Positions 53,840 to 63,103 of a DNA stretch of 64,000 nucleotides are shown piece after piece. The notes under the pieces were generated by a model that did no database searches, was not told the DNA's origin, and saw only the letters and a program-made list of their open reading frames with translations. The DNA lies in assembly GCF_002266855.1 (NCBI RefSeq), contig NZ_NGJN01000001.1, positions 124,001-188,000 on the forward strand, in the 5' to 3' direction. Made by a program: the position numbers and the translations under genes. This DNA comes from Winogradskyella aurantia. GTDB taxonomy: Bacteria; Bacteroidota; Bacteroidia; Flavobacteriales; Flavobacteriaceae. Numbering within the stretch: position 1 is the first letter of the stretch; each line of letters opens with the position of its first letter.

Positions 53840-55666
53840 ATGCGCCTAAAATTAGTCTTTACGACAGTTGTTTTGCTAATACTAACAACTTGGGTTTTCG
53901 CTCAAGATTTTCCTCAACAGGACTTGGATTCCATTACCTTGACATCCGCTAGAATTGACTTGCCATTTAAAGAAAACTCAAGAACCCTAAATATTATCAC
54001 CTCTGCCGATATCAAAAATAGTGCAGCGGTTAATGTGGCCGATTTACTTCAACAAGTTGCTGGCGTTGACATAAGGCGCAGAGGTACGGGAGGAAGTCAG
54101 GCAGATTTGCATATTAGAGGTGGCGGGTTTGACCAAACCCTATTATTGATTGATGGTATAAAAATGGACGATGCCCAAACGGGCCACCATACCATGAATG
54201 CCGCGCTCCCTATTGAAGTCATTGAGCGCATTGAAATTATAAAAGGCCCAGCAGCTCGCGTATTTGGCCAAAATGCTTTTACCGGTGCCATTAATATTGT
54301 AACTAAGAAAAAGTTAAAGAATAGTGTCTCTACTAATATCGAGGCCGGTTCTTTCGGTCAGCTTAACGGCAATGTTACTGCTGGAATTGAACTGGAGAAT
54401 TCATCTCATATTGCACATTTTGGTCGGGTTACTTCAGAAGGTTACCGTTTTAACTCAGATTACGATAATGCCAACTACTTTTTAAAAAGTATCCTTAATA
54501 AGGATAAGCAACCTATTGAATTGATTGCATCGTTTTTGGAACGGAAGTTTGGAGCCCAGAACTTTTACACACCTCCAAGTCGTGGGTTTAATGAGTACGA
54601 AGAAACACAAAACAGTCTTGTTGGGCTAACCACTACCTTTAGAAAAAACAACCTTAAGATTTCCCCAAGACTCTATTGGAAACGTAACCAAGACATTTTT
54701 TTGTTAGAGCGTGAGGACCCTACCTTTTTTAGAAATATTCATATCACAGATAAAATTGGAGCAGAAACCAACGCATCTTATACATCTAAACTTGGAGTCA
54801 CAGGTTTTGGTGTGGATTTAGCAAAAGTATACTTGAGAAGTAATAATCTAGGGAATCGCGACCGTTTTATGGCCACGGCATTTTTAGAACACCGTTTTAA
54901 AATGAGCAACGGAAGATTAGATATTACGCCGGGTGTGGCAATGACCTATTTTTCAGATTTTAAGTTTAATGCCTTCCCAGGTGTTGATATTGGATTTGCC
55001 ATTACCGATGATTTTAGAATATATGGAAATGTTGGATATACTTATAGGATTCCTACCTATACGGATTTGTTCTACAGTGACCCTGCAACTCAAGGAAATC
55101 CTAATTTAGAGCCGGAAGAAGCATTTGCCCAAGAATTAGGTTTAAAATATATAACCCCAGTGATTTCAGCTTCAGTCGCGGTATTTAATCGCGATGCAGA
55201 AAACCTAATTGACTACATTAGACCAAACGTTACCGATGGTATTTTTACCGCTACCAATATTAGAACGGTCAATACACAAGGTGTTGAGTTTGACGCGTCC
55301 TACAATTTTAAAATCAAAGATTTCAATCAGACCCTAGCTTTGGGCTATTCTTATATTGATGATAATATCTTAGACCAAGACCCCGATTTATCGCGCTATT
55401 CACTAAATACCTTAAGACACCAATTTATTGCTCGTTTTAGCTCGCGATTGTTTAAACATATGAGTCAGAATATCGTTTATAAATATGCGGAGCGCACCAC
55501 AGGCGATACTTATAACGTCTGGGATGCTTCCTTGATACTGCGTCTTAAACAAATGGAACTAACGGTTACGGCAAGCAATATTTTTAATGCTGAATACATT
55601 GAAACAGGCTTTGTACCCATGCCGCCAAGCAACGTATTATTCGGACTCAGATACACATTTAAATAA
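53840..55666 (+). CDS. TonB-dependent receptor, BtuB-sized
   Basis: The 608-residue outer-membrane receptor has a signal peptide (1-21), no carboxypeptidase-regulatory-like domain, a plug (NVADLLQQVAGVDIRRRG; GPAARVFGQNAFTGAINIV) and a 22-strand barrel ending in MPPSNVLFGLRYTFK. The size and plug resemble the BtuB/iron-siderophore group. No cobalamin riboswitch or B12 transport genes are adjacent, so I do not call it BtuB. Confidence 0.93.
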   Translation: MRLKLVFTTVVLLILTTWVFAQDFPQQDLDSITLTSARIDLPFKENSRTLNIITSADIKNSAAVNVADLLQQVAGVDIRRRGTGGSQADLHIRGGGFDQTLLLIDGIKMDDAQTGHHTMNAALPIEVIERIEIIKGPAARVFGQNAFTGAINIVTKKKLKNSVSTNIEAGSFGQLNGNVTAGIELENSSHIAHFGRVTSEGYRFNSDYDNANYFLKSILNKDKQPIELIASFLERKFGAQNFYTPPSRGFNEYEETQNSLVGLTTTFRKNNLKISPRLYWKRNQDIFLLEREDPTFFRNIHITDKIGAETNASYTSKLGVTGFGVDLAKVYLRSNNLGNRDRFMATAFLEHRFKMSNGRLDITPGVAMTYFSDFKFNAFPGVDIGFAITDDFRIYGNVGYTYRIPTYTDLFYSDPATQGNPNLEPEEAFAQELGLKYITPVISASVAVFNRDAENLIDYIRPNVTDGIFTATNIRTVNTQGVEFDASYNFKIKDFNQTLALGYSYIDDNILDQDPDLSRYSLNTLRHQFIARFSSRLFKHMSQNIVYKYAERTTGDTYNVWDASLILRLKQMELTVTASNIFNAEYIETGFVPMPPSNVLFGLRYTFK

Positions 55667-55798
55667 TCATGACCATAGCTTTTTGTCTCAAAGGAAATTA
55701 AAAATTAAACATCACAGAAGGGTGTTTTACACAGCTCTCATTTTCAACATTATGCTATTTTAAAACAGTGTAATACTCATATTTTACTAACGTTTTAT

Positions 55799-55806
55799 TA
55801 ACTTTG
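55799..55806 (+). promoter_or_regulatory. -7 element for the JmjC-like gene
   Basis: TAACTTTG matches TAnnTTTG and lies 20 bp upstream of the TTG start at 55827. No clear -33 TTTG is present at the expected spacing. Confidence 0.4.
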
Positions 55807-55826
55807 ACTTAATAATCAATAGAACA

Positions 55827-56687
55827 TTGCAATTAAACCTACAGCAGATTCCTCGTGTTGAAACTATAACCAAGGAGGATTTTTTAAAAAACTACTTTAA
55901 GCCGCAAAAACCTCTGGTTATTGAACAGGGTATTAAAGACTGGCCTGCCTATTCAAAATGGAACTTAGATTATATGAAAGCTGTCGCAGGCGATATTACC
56001 GTTCCGCTTTACGACGATAGGCCTGTAGATTATAAGGATGGTTTTAACGAAGCTCACAAAAGAATGAAGATGGGCGACTACATAGAACTGTTAAAACGTG
56101 AACCCACAAAATATAGAATCTTTCTTTGGAATATACTGAAGGAAGTGCCTCAATTACAAAACGATTTTAAGTATCCCGATTTTGGTCTTAGGCTCATGAA
56201 GAGTTTACCCATGCTGTTCTTTGGTGGCAGGGATTCCTATACCTTTATGCACTACGATATTGATTTGGCCAATATATTTCATTTTCATTTTCAGGGAGAA
56301 AAGCAGTGTATCCTATTTGATCAAAATCAAAACAAGTACCTCTACAAGGTACCACATTCCCTCATTACGCGAGAAGATATCGATTTTGCCAATCCAGATT
56401 TTGAAAAATGGCCAGCACTACAACATGCCAAAGGTTGGATTTGTGATTTAAATCATGGCGAAACGCTCTATATGCCTGAGGGCTACTGGCATTATATGCG
56501 TTATATTACGCCAGGGTTTAGCATGAGTCTAAGATCTATTGCAAGAAACCCAAAAAATTTAGGTAAGGCTGTATACAATGTCTTCCTTATGCGGAACTAT
56601 GACAACGTCATGCGTCGAATTAGAGGCCAGAAGTGGATTGATTGGAAAAACGACAAAGCCATTTCGAACACCAATCGATTCCTATAG
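55827..56687 (+). CDS. JmjC-like cupin (Cupin_8) oxygenase family protein
   Basis: The 286-residue protein has the N-terminal PLVIEQGIKDWPAYSKW typical of Cupin_8/JmjC hydroxylases and a double-stranded beta-helix with iron ligands His142-x-Asp144 (MHYDIDLAN) and His222 (PEGYWHYM). This is the set expected of a 2-oxoglutarate/Fe(II) oxygenase, possibly hydroxylating a protein residue. The start is TTG 55827; no ATG offers a full-length alternative. The substrate is not known. Confidence 0.85.
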   Translation: MQLNLQQIPRVETITKEDFLKNYFKPQKPLVIEQGIKDWPAYSKWNLDYMKAVAGDITVPLYDDRPVDYKDGFNEAHKRMKMGDYIELLKREPTKYRIFLWNILKEVPQLQNDFKYPDFGLRLMKSLPMLFFGGRDSYTFMHYDIDLANIFHFHFQGEKQCILFDQNQNKYLYKVPHSLITREDIDFANPDFEKWPALQHAKGWICDLNHGETLYMPEGYWHYMRYITPGFSMSLRSIARNPKNLGKAVYNVFLMRNYDNVMRRIRGQKWIDWKNDKAISNTNRFL

Positions 56688-56716
56688 ATTTCAACCCCAA
56701 GCTAAAATTCTATTTG

Positions 56717-56724
56717 TATATTTG
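56717..56724 (+). promoter_or_regulatory. -7 element for the small outer-membrane barrel gene
   Basis: TATATTTG is a full match to TAnnTTTG, 23 bp before the ATG at 56748. The -33 region shows only a TTTC 23 bp upstream. Confidence 0.45.
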
Positions 56725-56747
56725 TTTGTATTAAAACTATTTATGAT

Positions 56748-57239
56748 ATGAAAAAAATTGTATTAATAGCAGCTTTACTATCGTTTACTTTTGGAAATTC
56801 ACAAGCCTTTAAAGGTAAGGATGACAGCAAATTTCAGGTTGGTGCCAATTTTCAATCTGGGGGTACTGGTATCAATGCCTCGTATGATTATGGCGTAGGC
56901 GAAAATATTTCCTTGGGCCTATCGTCTACCTATGTGCTAGGTGTTGATAATGACATTGACGCTGATTTTACGGATCGCTTCGATGTAAGGGCGCGGTTTA
57001 ATGCTAATATCGGTAACGTTTTAAAAATAGATGATAATTTTGACCTTTATCCAGGTTTAAGCTTCGGACTTAAAAATTTTGGAGGTCACCTAGGGGCGCG
57101 CTATTTTTTCTCGGATGGTTTTGGAATCTATACTGAGCTTAACACACCATTTGCAAAATATGATACTGGTGATTTAACACCAGCCGAAGAATTAAACAAC
57201 CAATTTACCATAAGCTTCGGCGCATCATTTAATTTATAA
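56748..57239 (+). CDS. Small outer-membrane beta-barrel protein
   Basis: The 163-residue protein has a signal peptide ending near FGNSQA and alternating amphipathic strands (FQVGANFQSGGTGINASYDY, ISLGLSSTYVLGV, LYPGLSFGLK, LGARYFFSDGFGIYTELN), ending in FTISFGASFNL with a C-terminal aromatic-hydrophobic pattern of outer-membrane proteins. An eight-strand barrel is likely. Function is unknown; it might be a structural or small-porin type protein. Confidence 0.8.
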   Translation: MKKIVLIAALLSFTFGNSQAFKGKDDSKFQVGANFQSGGTGINASYDYGVGENISLGLSSTYVLGVDNDIDADFTDRFDVRARFNANIGNVLKIDDNFDLYPGLSFGLKNFGGHLGARYFFSDGFGIYTELNTPFAKYDTGDLTPAEELNNQFTISFGASFNL

Positions 57240-57261
57240 CGAATCTAAAAATTTATTAAGG

Positions 57262-57298
57262 AAGCCTTTTCAGACCAATACTGAAAAGGCTTTTTTTA
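57262..57298. terminator. Bidirectional terminator between the barrel gene and recX
   Basis: A perfect 12-bp stem (57262-57273 and 57281-57292) with loop ACCAATA is followed by a T-run on the plus strand and preceded by A-rich bases. It sits between the convergent stop codons at 57239 and 57296 and probably serves the plus-strand unit best. Confidence 0.85.
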
Positions 57299-57766
57299 TA
57301 AGTATTCATTAAGTTTTTCATACACCAAATGCGACTCCCAGCCACGGTATAGCAAATAATCTGCTACCTTTTTCTTCTTTTTGTAATGGTTCTTTTCCTT
57401 CACCTGTTGTATTCGCTTTTGCACAAGGTCATCTAAGGTCTTGTAATAATCGTCCAAGTCTATTTCCTTTAGGGCACTATCAATACTGTAGGTTGAAATT
57501 TCCCTAAACTTCAGTTCTCTAACCAATCGGTTTTTACCCCATTTTTTAATTCTGAATTTACCCCTCACGAAGGTCTTGGCAAAGCGCTCCTCGTTTAAAT
57601 AATTGTGCTGAATGAGATGCACCATAATCGTATCTATGGCCTCAGGAATCATCCGCATTTCCTTTAGTTTAGACTTAACCTCTTTATGACAACGTTCTTG
57701 GTAGGCGCAGTAGTGTTCTAACTTTTTCTGCGCTTCATCGACAGTATATGTTTTTTGCAGATCCAC
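57296..57766 (-). CDS. recX: RecX family regulatory protein
   Basis: RecX proteins bind RecA filaments and limit recombination. The product shows three-helix repeats (KKLEHYCAYQERCHKEVKSKL; IDTIMVHLIQHNYLNEERFAKTFV; KWGKNRLVRELKFR) and a C-terminal DYLLYRGWESHLVYEKL. I prefer the GTG at 57766 (156 residues, VDLQKTYTVDEAQ) to the ATG at 57826: the longer form has an odd N-terminus, and a TATTTTTG -7 element (57779-57772) lies between the two. Confidence 0.9.
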   Translation of the reverse strand: MDLQKTYTVDEAQKKLEHYCAYQERCHKEVKSKLKEMRMIPEAIDTIMVHLIQHNYLNEERFAKTFVRGKFRIKKWGKNRLVRELKFREISTYSIDSALKEIDLDDYYKTLDDLVQKRIQQVKEKNHYKKKKKVADYLLYRGWESHLVYEKLNEYL

Positions 57767-57873
57767 AGCGCCAAAAATATAACATTTTGTTAATAAAATC
57801 GTATCTTGCAAGAGTCTGAGGTACAAGGTTTTTGCTGTACCTTTACGACAATTTAATCCACTAATTCTCCCTC

Positions 57874-59883
57874 ATGAAAAAAATTACCTTCGCATTCTTA
57901 GTTTTTTTAAGCTACTTAACATTAGGGTTTGCTGAAGCTAAATTCAACAACGCTACAACAGACCCAAACCCCAGTCTTGTCACCCCTTATAACAACGAAC
58001 TAGGCCTTAACTCTAAAACGGTAATTTCAGAAATTGATAAGGAAAATGGAATTGAAGGCCTTAGTGGTAGTGTCTCTGCAGCGCCTTGCACAGGTACTAC
58101 AATTACTTGGGATGGGGCTAACTGGAGTAATGGTGTTGGGCCAGATAATACCACGCCAGCCGTTTTAAATGGGGATTATAATACCGCTGTTAATGGTAGT
58201 TTTACGGCTTGTAGCTTGCTCGTAAACAATACCTTTAATTTAAATATCCAAAACGGAGATTTTATTGACATTGAAGGCAGTATTGTCGTAGATGGTACTA
58301 TTACTGTTTCGTCACAAGGCTCGGTCGTTCAAAGAGATGATTTGGCAACAATAACGGGGACAGGGACAATGCAAGTTACAAAACGTACGGCACCAATGAA
58401 TAATGCCTTTGAATACACCTATTGGAGTTCTCCAACCGCAAACACGACTATAAATGTCGCTCTATCGCAAGGTGATATTAATAGGCGATTTCTGTTTAAT
58501 GCCCAAAACTATTTAGACCAGACCTCAGAAACGAACAATGATAACACTACCGTTGCCGGCCCAGATGATATAGATGATGATAATAATGATTGGACGCCTG
58601 TTATCGGAACTGATGTTATGCAAGCTGGTGTAGGTTATGCCTCTACACATGACCCAACATTATTTGCCAGCACACCTGGCACACCCCCGTATCAATTTGA
58701 TTATATTTTTGAGGGGCCATTCAATAATGGTGTCATTACAGTGCCTGTTTATCGAAATGATTCATATTTATTGGATAACAACTGGAATTTTATTGGCAAT
58801 CCATATCCATCTGCAATTGATGTTAATGCCTTCTTCGCTGAAAATGCTCAACCATTAAATGCTAATGGTGCCATGGATGGTGTTATTCATTTTTGGTCAC
58901 ATGACACAGATCCTGATGCTAATAATAATGGGAATCAAAATATAAACTTTGATCAAGGGGATTACGCCACGATTAACACAGTTGGTGGAATTGGACCGAG
59001 TAATGACGGTCAATCTCCAAATGGATTTATTCCCTCTGGACAGGGTTTCTTTGTAGCCATGAGTGACGCAGTTACTCCAACAACAGTTTCTGGCGATATT
59101 GCAACGAGCGAAGTAGTCTTTAATAATTCCATGAGGGTTACTGGAAATAACAATCAGTTCTTCAGAAATCCTAATCCAGACAATAAACTTTGGATTAATT
59201 TGACTTCTGATGATGGTATATTCAGCCAAATACTCATTGGATATGTGAATGATGCAACAGCAGGATATGATGGAAATTATATAGACGCACCTCGTCATCT
59301 AGGAACTGACATATCTACAAGGCTATATTCTTCAATCGAAGATTCAACTAAGAAATTTGTTATTCAAGGTAAAGCAACAACGGACCTTTCATTAGATGAA
59401 ATAATTCCTTTAGGGATTTCCACTACATTAGAGTCGCCCACGATATACAACATTTCTATTGCACAATTACAAGGTCAATTTTTAAATGATAATTCTATTT
59501 ATATAAAAGATAATCTTTTAGATACAATTCATAATCTAAAAGAGTCAGACTATAATTTCACTTCAGAAGCTGGCGAGTTTAATGACAGATTTGAAATAGT
59601 ATTTCAAGAAAGTGCGCTAAACATCAATACCATTGAAATTGGAAGCTCAGATCTTAGCATTGTTGAACTTAACGATGGCCGTGTAGAATTTACTATAAGA
59701 AAAAACCTTACCATCCAAGAAGTGGTTATTCAAGACCTTGTTGGTAGAGAAATCTATCGATTAAGTGGCCATAGTTCAGTAGAAATCTATAATCTAGACA
59801 AACTGACTCAAGCGGCTTACATCGCACAAGTGCGCCTCTCAAATGGCCAAATTATTACCAAAAAAGCCATTAAACGCAGATAG
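57874..59883 (+). CDS. T9SS-exported protein with C-terminal sorting domain
   Basis: The 669-residue protein has a signal peptide (1-21), a beta-rich body opening with ITWDGANWSNGVGPDN, aspartate/asparagine-rich loops that may bind calcium (PDDIDDDNNDWTP, DTDPDANNNGNQNINFD) and a C-terminal T9SS sorting domain (VVIQDLVGREIYRL, YIAQVRLSNGQIITKKAIKR). It would be exported by the type IX system and may be surface-attached. No catalytic domain is recognisable. Confidence 0.85.
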   Translation: MKKITFAFLVFLSYLTLGFAEAKFNNATTDPNPSLVTPYNNELGLNSKTVISEIDKENGIEGLSGSVSAAPCTGTTITWDGANWSNGVGPDNTTPAVLNGDYNTAVNGSFTACSLLVNNTFNLNIQNGDFIDIEGSIVVDGTITVSSQGSVVQRDDLATITGTGTMQVTKRTAPMNNAFEYTYWSSPTANTTINVALSQGDINRRFLFNAQNYLDQTSETNNDNTTVAGPDDIDDDNNDWTPVIGTDVMQAGVGYASTHDPTLFASTPGTPPYQFDYIFEGPFNNGVITVPVYRNDSYLLDNNWNFIGNPYPSAIDVNAFFAENAQPLNANGAMDGVIHFWSHDTDPDANNNGNQNINFDQGDYATINTVGGIGPSNDGQSPNGFIPSGQGFFVAMSDAVTPTTVSGDIATSEVVFNNSMRVTGNNNQFFRNPNPDNKLWINLTSDDGIFSQILIGYVNDATAGYDGNYIDAPRHLGTDISTRLYSSIEDSTKKFVIQGKATTDLSLDEIIPLGISTTLESPTIYNISIAQLQGQFLNDNSIYIKDNLLDTIHNLKESDYNFTSEAGEFNDRFEIVFQESALNINTIEIGSSDLSIVELNDGRVEFTIRKNLTIQEVVIQDLVGREIYRLSGHSSVEIYNLDKLTQAAYIAQVRLSNGQIITKKAIKRR

Positions 59884-59903
59884 CTAAACCACAGCATCAT
59901 ATC

Positions 59904-59929
59904 AAAAACCCGTATTAATAAGGCTTTTT
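59904..59929. terminator. Weak bidirectional terminator-like hairpin
   Basis: Arms 59904-59911 and 59922-59929 pair with one mismatch around a 10-base loop, and a T-run ends the right arm. It lies between the convergent stops at 59883 and 59929. Confidence 0.35.
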
Positions 59930-62361
59930 TATAAAGTGTAACGAAGCGCTAAGATAAGATTTCTGCCAGCTGCAGAGAGGCCGGAAGAATACGGCCTATA
60001 TCTTTGGTCGGTGATATTCTCTAAACTCGCCGTCAATGTAAATTGTCCACTAAATGCATACTGTGTCCTTAGGTTTAAGGTGTGCCAAGAAGGCGCATAA
60101 GGATTCCCGTTTTCATCCATGGCGTAGAGATACGCTTTAGACGGTTCGGAAGGCGCCAATTGATTGAAGGATAATTCGTCATTATAAACCAAAAAAGCAT
60201 CAAATAAGAGATTGTCTTTTTTCCAAATTAAGTGAGTGCGTCCAAAATTTGGCGCTACATGTCTTACCGGCACCTCAACCCCATTGGTTTCTTCTGAGCC
60301 CCCAATAACATTATACTGGGAACGTAATTTTAAGTGGTCTGAAAAGTTGACTTCCATACCGACTTCAAAACCGTAAATCCAGGATTTTGATGCATTCTGA
60401 ATGGCCTGAATATTACTCAATTCACCATCATAAATAATCTCGGTTTCACCGTTTAATTCAAAATCGCGTCTGATCAAAGCATTATCTAAAAAGGTATAAT
60501 ATGTCGCCATATCGAGTATCAACTTATTAGAAAAATTCAACTTCAAACCAAGTTCACCACCATATGCGTACTCTGCCTCCAAATCGTTATTAGGCACAAC
60601 GATAGAACCTGGTTCAGAGTCAAATACTTTGCCTATATCATCAATATTTGGTGCTCTAAACGCAGTTGAAAAGTTCAATTTCCACTGAATCATTTCACTT
60701 GGTGACCATGTCATACCCGCTGATCCCGTTAAGGCTCCCGTATTCACTTCGGCCTTTTCAAAAGGTAAATTTAAGAACACATTATTCTCGCTGAAGTCTG
60801 CTTTTGTAATAATATGGTTATAACGCAACCCAGACTGAAAGACAAAGGCTTTACTAGGTTTAAATTTTAAGCTTGTATAAGCAGCCATAGCTTGCCAGGT
60901 AGATCCATTAGGATAACGGGTTACATTTGGTAGACTTGTGTTGGTATCAATATTTTCCTCTCGACCTGTTGAACCTACTTTATTGAATAGGTATTCTAAC
61001 CCATAAAAAAGACTTGTACTTGTGCTTAACCGTTTTTCCAAGTCCGTATTAAAAGAAAAAACATCGACATTTTCCTCACGGATTTGTCTAATGGGTGACT
61101 GAAAATTTCTATCTTCTCTGCTCTCTTTAAAGTTTTGATAGGCCAAGGTAGTCTGTATCTTGTCATATAAGTTGGAGGAGCTGCTTAATTTGGTCACTTG
61201 AAAATTACCCATAAACCACTGTTGTGGCCCATAATTCCATTCAGCCGAACGGAGCGTGTCACCGCGTGGTCTAAGTAACCTATCATATCTTGAATATTCA
61301 GAAGTGGATGTATAATAAAGGCCAAGAACGAAATCTAAATTTGAGCTAGGCTCAAAACGTACCTTCTGCATTAGATTGATCTGGTCGTATTCCGTTGGTA
61401 CTTGGATTTTAGGGTTTGGGTTGTCCACCAGGATATCTTCACCATTTTCCCTAACCACATAATTAGGTCTTAAATACGCGTCTGGACCATGACTTCCCAT
61501 ACGTAAATCATCAAAATCGGTATAGCTTACATTAGTTAGAAAACCCCATTTTTTATAGCCCAAATTAATATCGAAATGACCTGTTTTCTCTGTGTTGGCA
61601 CTTGCAAATCTGGTCATTGCACCACCATCAATCATCAACTCATCATTATAGGATAATTGAGGTTTCTTGGTGTAAAAACTCATTACACCACCAATAGCAT
61701 CGCTTCCGTATACAACAGACCCTGCCCCAAGGGTTACTTCGGTGTTTTGAACTGATAGAGGGTCTATGGATATGACGTTTTGAAGGTTTCCTCCTCTGAA
61801 TATTGCATTGTTCATTCTTACGCCATCTATAGTAATGAGTAACCGGTTAGTAGAAAACCCTCTTATCATAGGACTTCCTCCTCCCATCTGGCTTTTTTGA
61901 ATGAAAATATTCCCGGTATTGTCCAATAAATCTGCAGAGGTTTGGGGATTAGCAAGTGCAATATCCTTAGCGCTGAAACTCACGATAGTTTTAGGAATAT
62001 CTCGCTTGCGTTGTTGAAATTTCGAAGCAGATAATACGATTTGCTTTAATGCCTCCACCGTTGGATTGAGATACACCACAAAATCTGAGTCAGACAGTTC
62101 TGACTTTTTAATTTGAAAATCTTCATAGAGGAAGTTCTGAAAATAAATAATCTCATCCTCCTTAAAATCGTTCAAACTTGCTTTGCCTTCAAAATCGGTA
62201 ACCACCGATGTGTTCTTTTTTAGGTTATACAAGGTTACGCCAACTATAGGCTCCTTAGTTTGAGATTCCAGTACTGTAACTGTTTGGCCAAGGATTCCTT
62301 GTGTAAATAAGACTACAAAAAAGATAATATAACTGTACTTCACGTCAAGACTGTTCAACAT
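59929..62361 (-). CDS. TonB-dependent receptor with N-terminal carboxypeptidase-regulatory-like domain
   Basis: The roughly 810-residue receptor has a signal peptide, a short CarboxypepD_reg-like domain (KEPIVGVTLYNLKKNTSVV), a plug (GGGSPMIRGFSTNRLLITID; GAGSVVYGSDAIGGVMSFY) and a barrel ending in GRNLILALRYTL. The plug resembles haem/siderophore-type receptors. I chose ATG 62361; a TTG at 62385 overlapping the recO stop (TTGA) would couple the two genes. It follows recO directly. Confidence 0.92.
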   Translation of the reverse strand: MLNSLDVKYSYIIFFVVLFTQGILGQTVTVLESQTKEPIVGVTLYNLKKNTSVVTDFEGKASLNDFKEDEIIYFQNFLYEDFQIKKSELSDSDFVVYLNPTVEALKQIVLSASKFQQRKRDIPKTIVSFSAKDIALANPQTSADLLDNTGNIFIQKSQMGGGSPMIRGFSTNRLLITIDGVRMNNAIFRGGNLQNVISIDPLSVQNTEVTLGAGSVVYGSDAIGGVMSFYTKKPQLSYNDELMIDGGAMTRFASANTEKTGHFDINLGYKKWGFLTNVSYTDFDDLRMGSHGPDAYLRPNYVVRENGEDILVDNPNPKIQVPTEYDQINLMQKVRFEPSSNLDFVLGLYYTSTSEYSRYDRLLRPRGDTLRSAEWNYGPQQWFMGNFQVTKLSSSSNLYDKIQTTLAYQNFKESREDRNFQSPIRQIREENVDVFSFNTDLEKRLSTSTSLFYGLEYLFNKVGSTGREENIDTNTSLPNVTRYPNGSTWQAMAAYTSLKFKPSKAFVFQSGLRYNHIITKADFSENNVFLNLPFEKAEVNTGALTGSAGMTWSPSEMIQWKLNFSTAFRAPNIDDIGKVFDSEPGSIVVPNNDLEAEYAYGGELGLKLNFSNKLILDMATYYTFLDNALIRRDFELNGETEIIYDGELSNIQAIQNASKSWIYGFEVGMEVNFSDHLKLRSQYNVIGGSEETNGVEVPVRHVAPNFGRTHLIWKKDNLLFDAFLVYNDELSFNQLAPSEPSKAYLYAMDENGNPYAPSWHTLNLRTQYAFSGQFTLTASLENITDQRYRPYSSGLSAAGRNLILALRYTL

Positions 62362-62381
62362 CACATTTTCCTCAATATACC

Positions 62382-63101
62382 TCAATGAAATACCTCATTG
62401 AGCACTTGTAGTGACTTGGGTTTTTTAAAACCGTCCAAATGTAATTCAAAATAATACAATAACATCTTTAAAAATGATTGTCTATATTCTGAACTAATTT
62501 TAATCGTGTCTAACGCATCAAAATTTATGCCCAACAACTGTTTTAGCAACACTAAATTTTCTCCCGAAACAGAGTAAATCCCATTATTGACGTTTTCAAA
62601 AACGCCTGATTCGAGATTGAAATACGGATACTCCAAATTCAGATTTTCTGGCTGAAACCCTAAATATCTTGTTAACTTTAATAGGAAAAGTAAATGGAAA
62701 TTCGAAAAGTTATTTTCACTATCCAAATATTGAAATGCCGTTTCCATATAAGAATATAAGTCCGAGTTCTGTTCTTCTTCCTTTAAAACCTGAGCTAATA
62801 TTTCTGATAAGAACATTACAATGGCACTCTTGAATATATTGGTATGTAGTGTCTTAAAAATATAAGTTGGTTTTACTTCACTAATAGTTTGTAAGGATTG
62901 GTTGGCTTTATAATTTTCCTCAATGAACAACTGAGACAAGGGCTGAAAATAAATGGTTTTAGCTTGGCTTTTTTTTGACTTTAAAACCCCGCGAAGTATA
63001 TAACTCACCAAACCACGTTCTGAGGTATAACATCTTACGATAAGGTCGTAATCTCGATATTTGAGCTTGGAGAGAACAATACATTTATTTTTAGAAAGCA
63101 T
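62382..63101 (-). CDS. recO: DNA repair protein RecO
   Basis: The 239-residue protein has the N-terminal OB fold (KCIVLSKLKYRDYDLIVRCY; RGLVSYILRGVLKSKKS) and a C-terminal helical domain (LLFLLKLTRYLGFQPE) of RecO, which loads RecA with RecR during RecF-pathway repair. It is 2 bp after the PorZ-like gene and overlaps the start of the receptor frame, so the three genes form a tight operon. Confidence 0.95.
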   Translation of the reverse strand: MLSKNKCIVLSKLKYRDYDLIVRCYTSERGLVSYILRGVLKSKKSQAKTIYFQPLSQLFIEENYKANQSLQTISEVKPTYIFKTLHTNIFKSAIVMFLSEILAQVLKEEEQNSDLYSYMETAFQYLDSENNFSNFHLLFLLKLTRYLGFQPENLNLEYPYFNLESGVFENVNNGIYSVSGENLVLLKQLLGINFDALDTIKISSEYRQSFLKMLLYYFELHLDGFKKPKSLQVLNEVFH

Positions 63102-63103
63102 GA

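Noticed and set aside
55667-55826. Search for a cobalamin riboswitch near the BtuB-sized receptor
   Set aside because: The upstream gap of that receptor is only 27 bp and the downstream gap has no B12-box-like sequence, so no riboswitch is called.
58897-59298. 133-residue open frame on the minus strand
   Set aside because: Fully antisense to the T9SS-exported protein gene, rich in Ile and Cys, with no recognisable domain.
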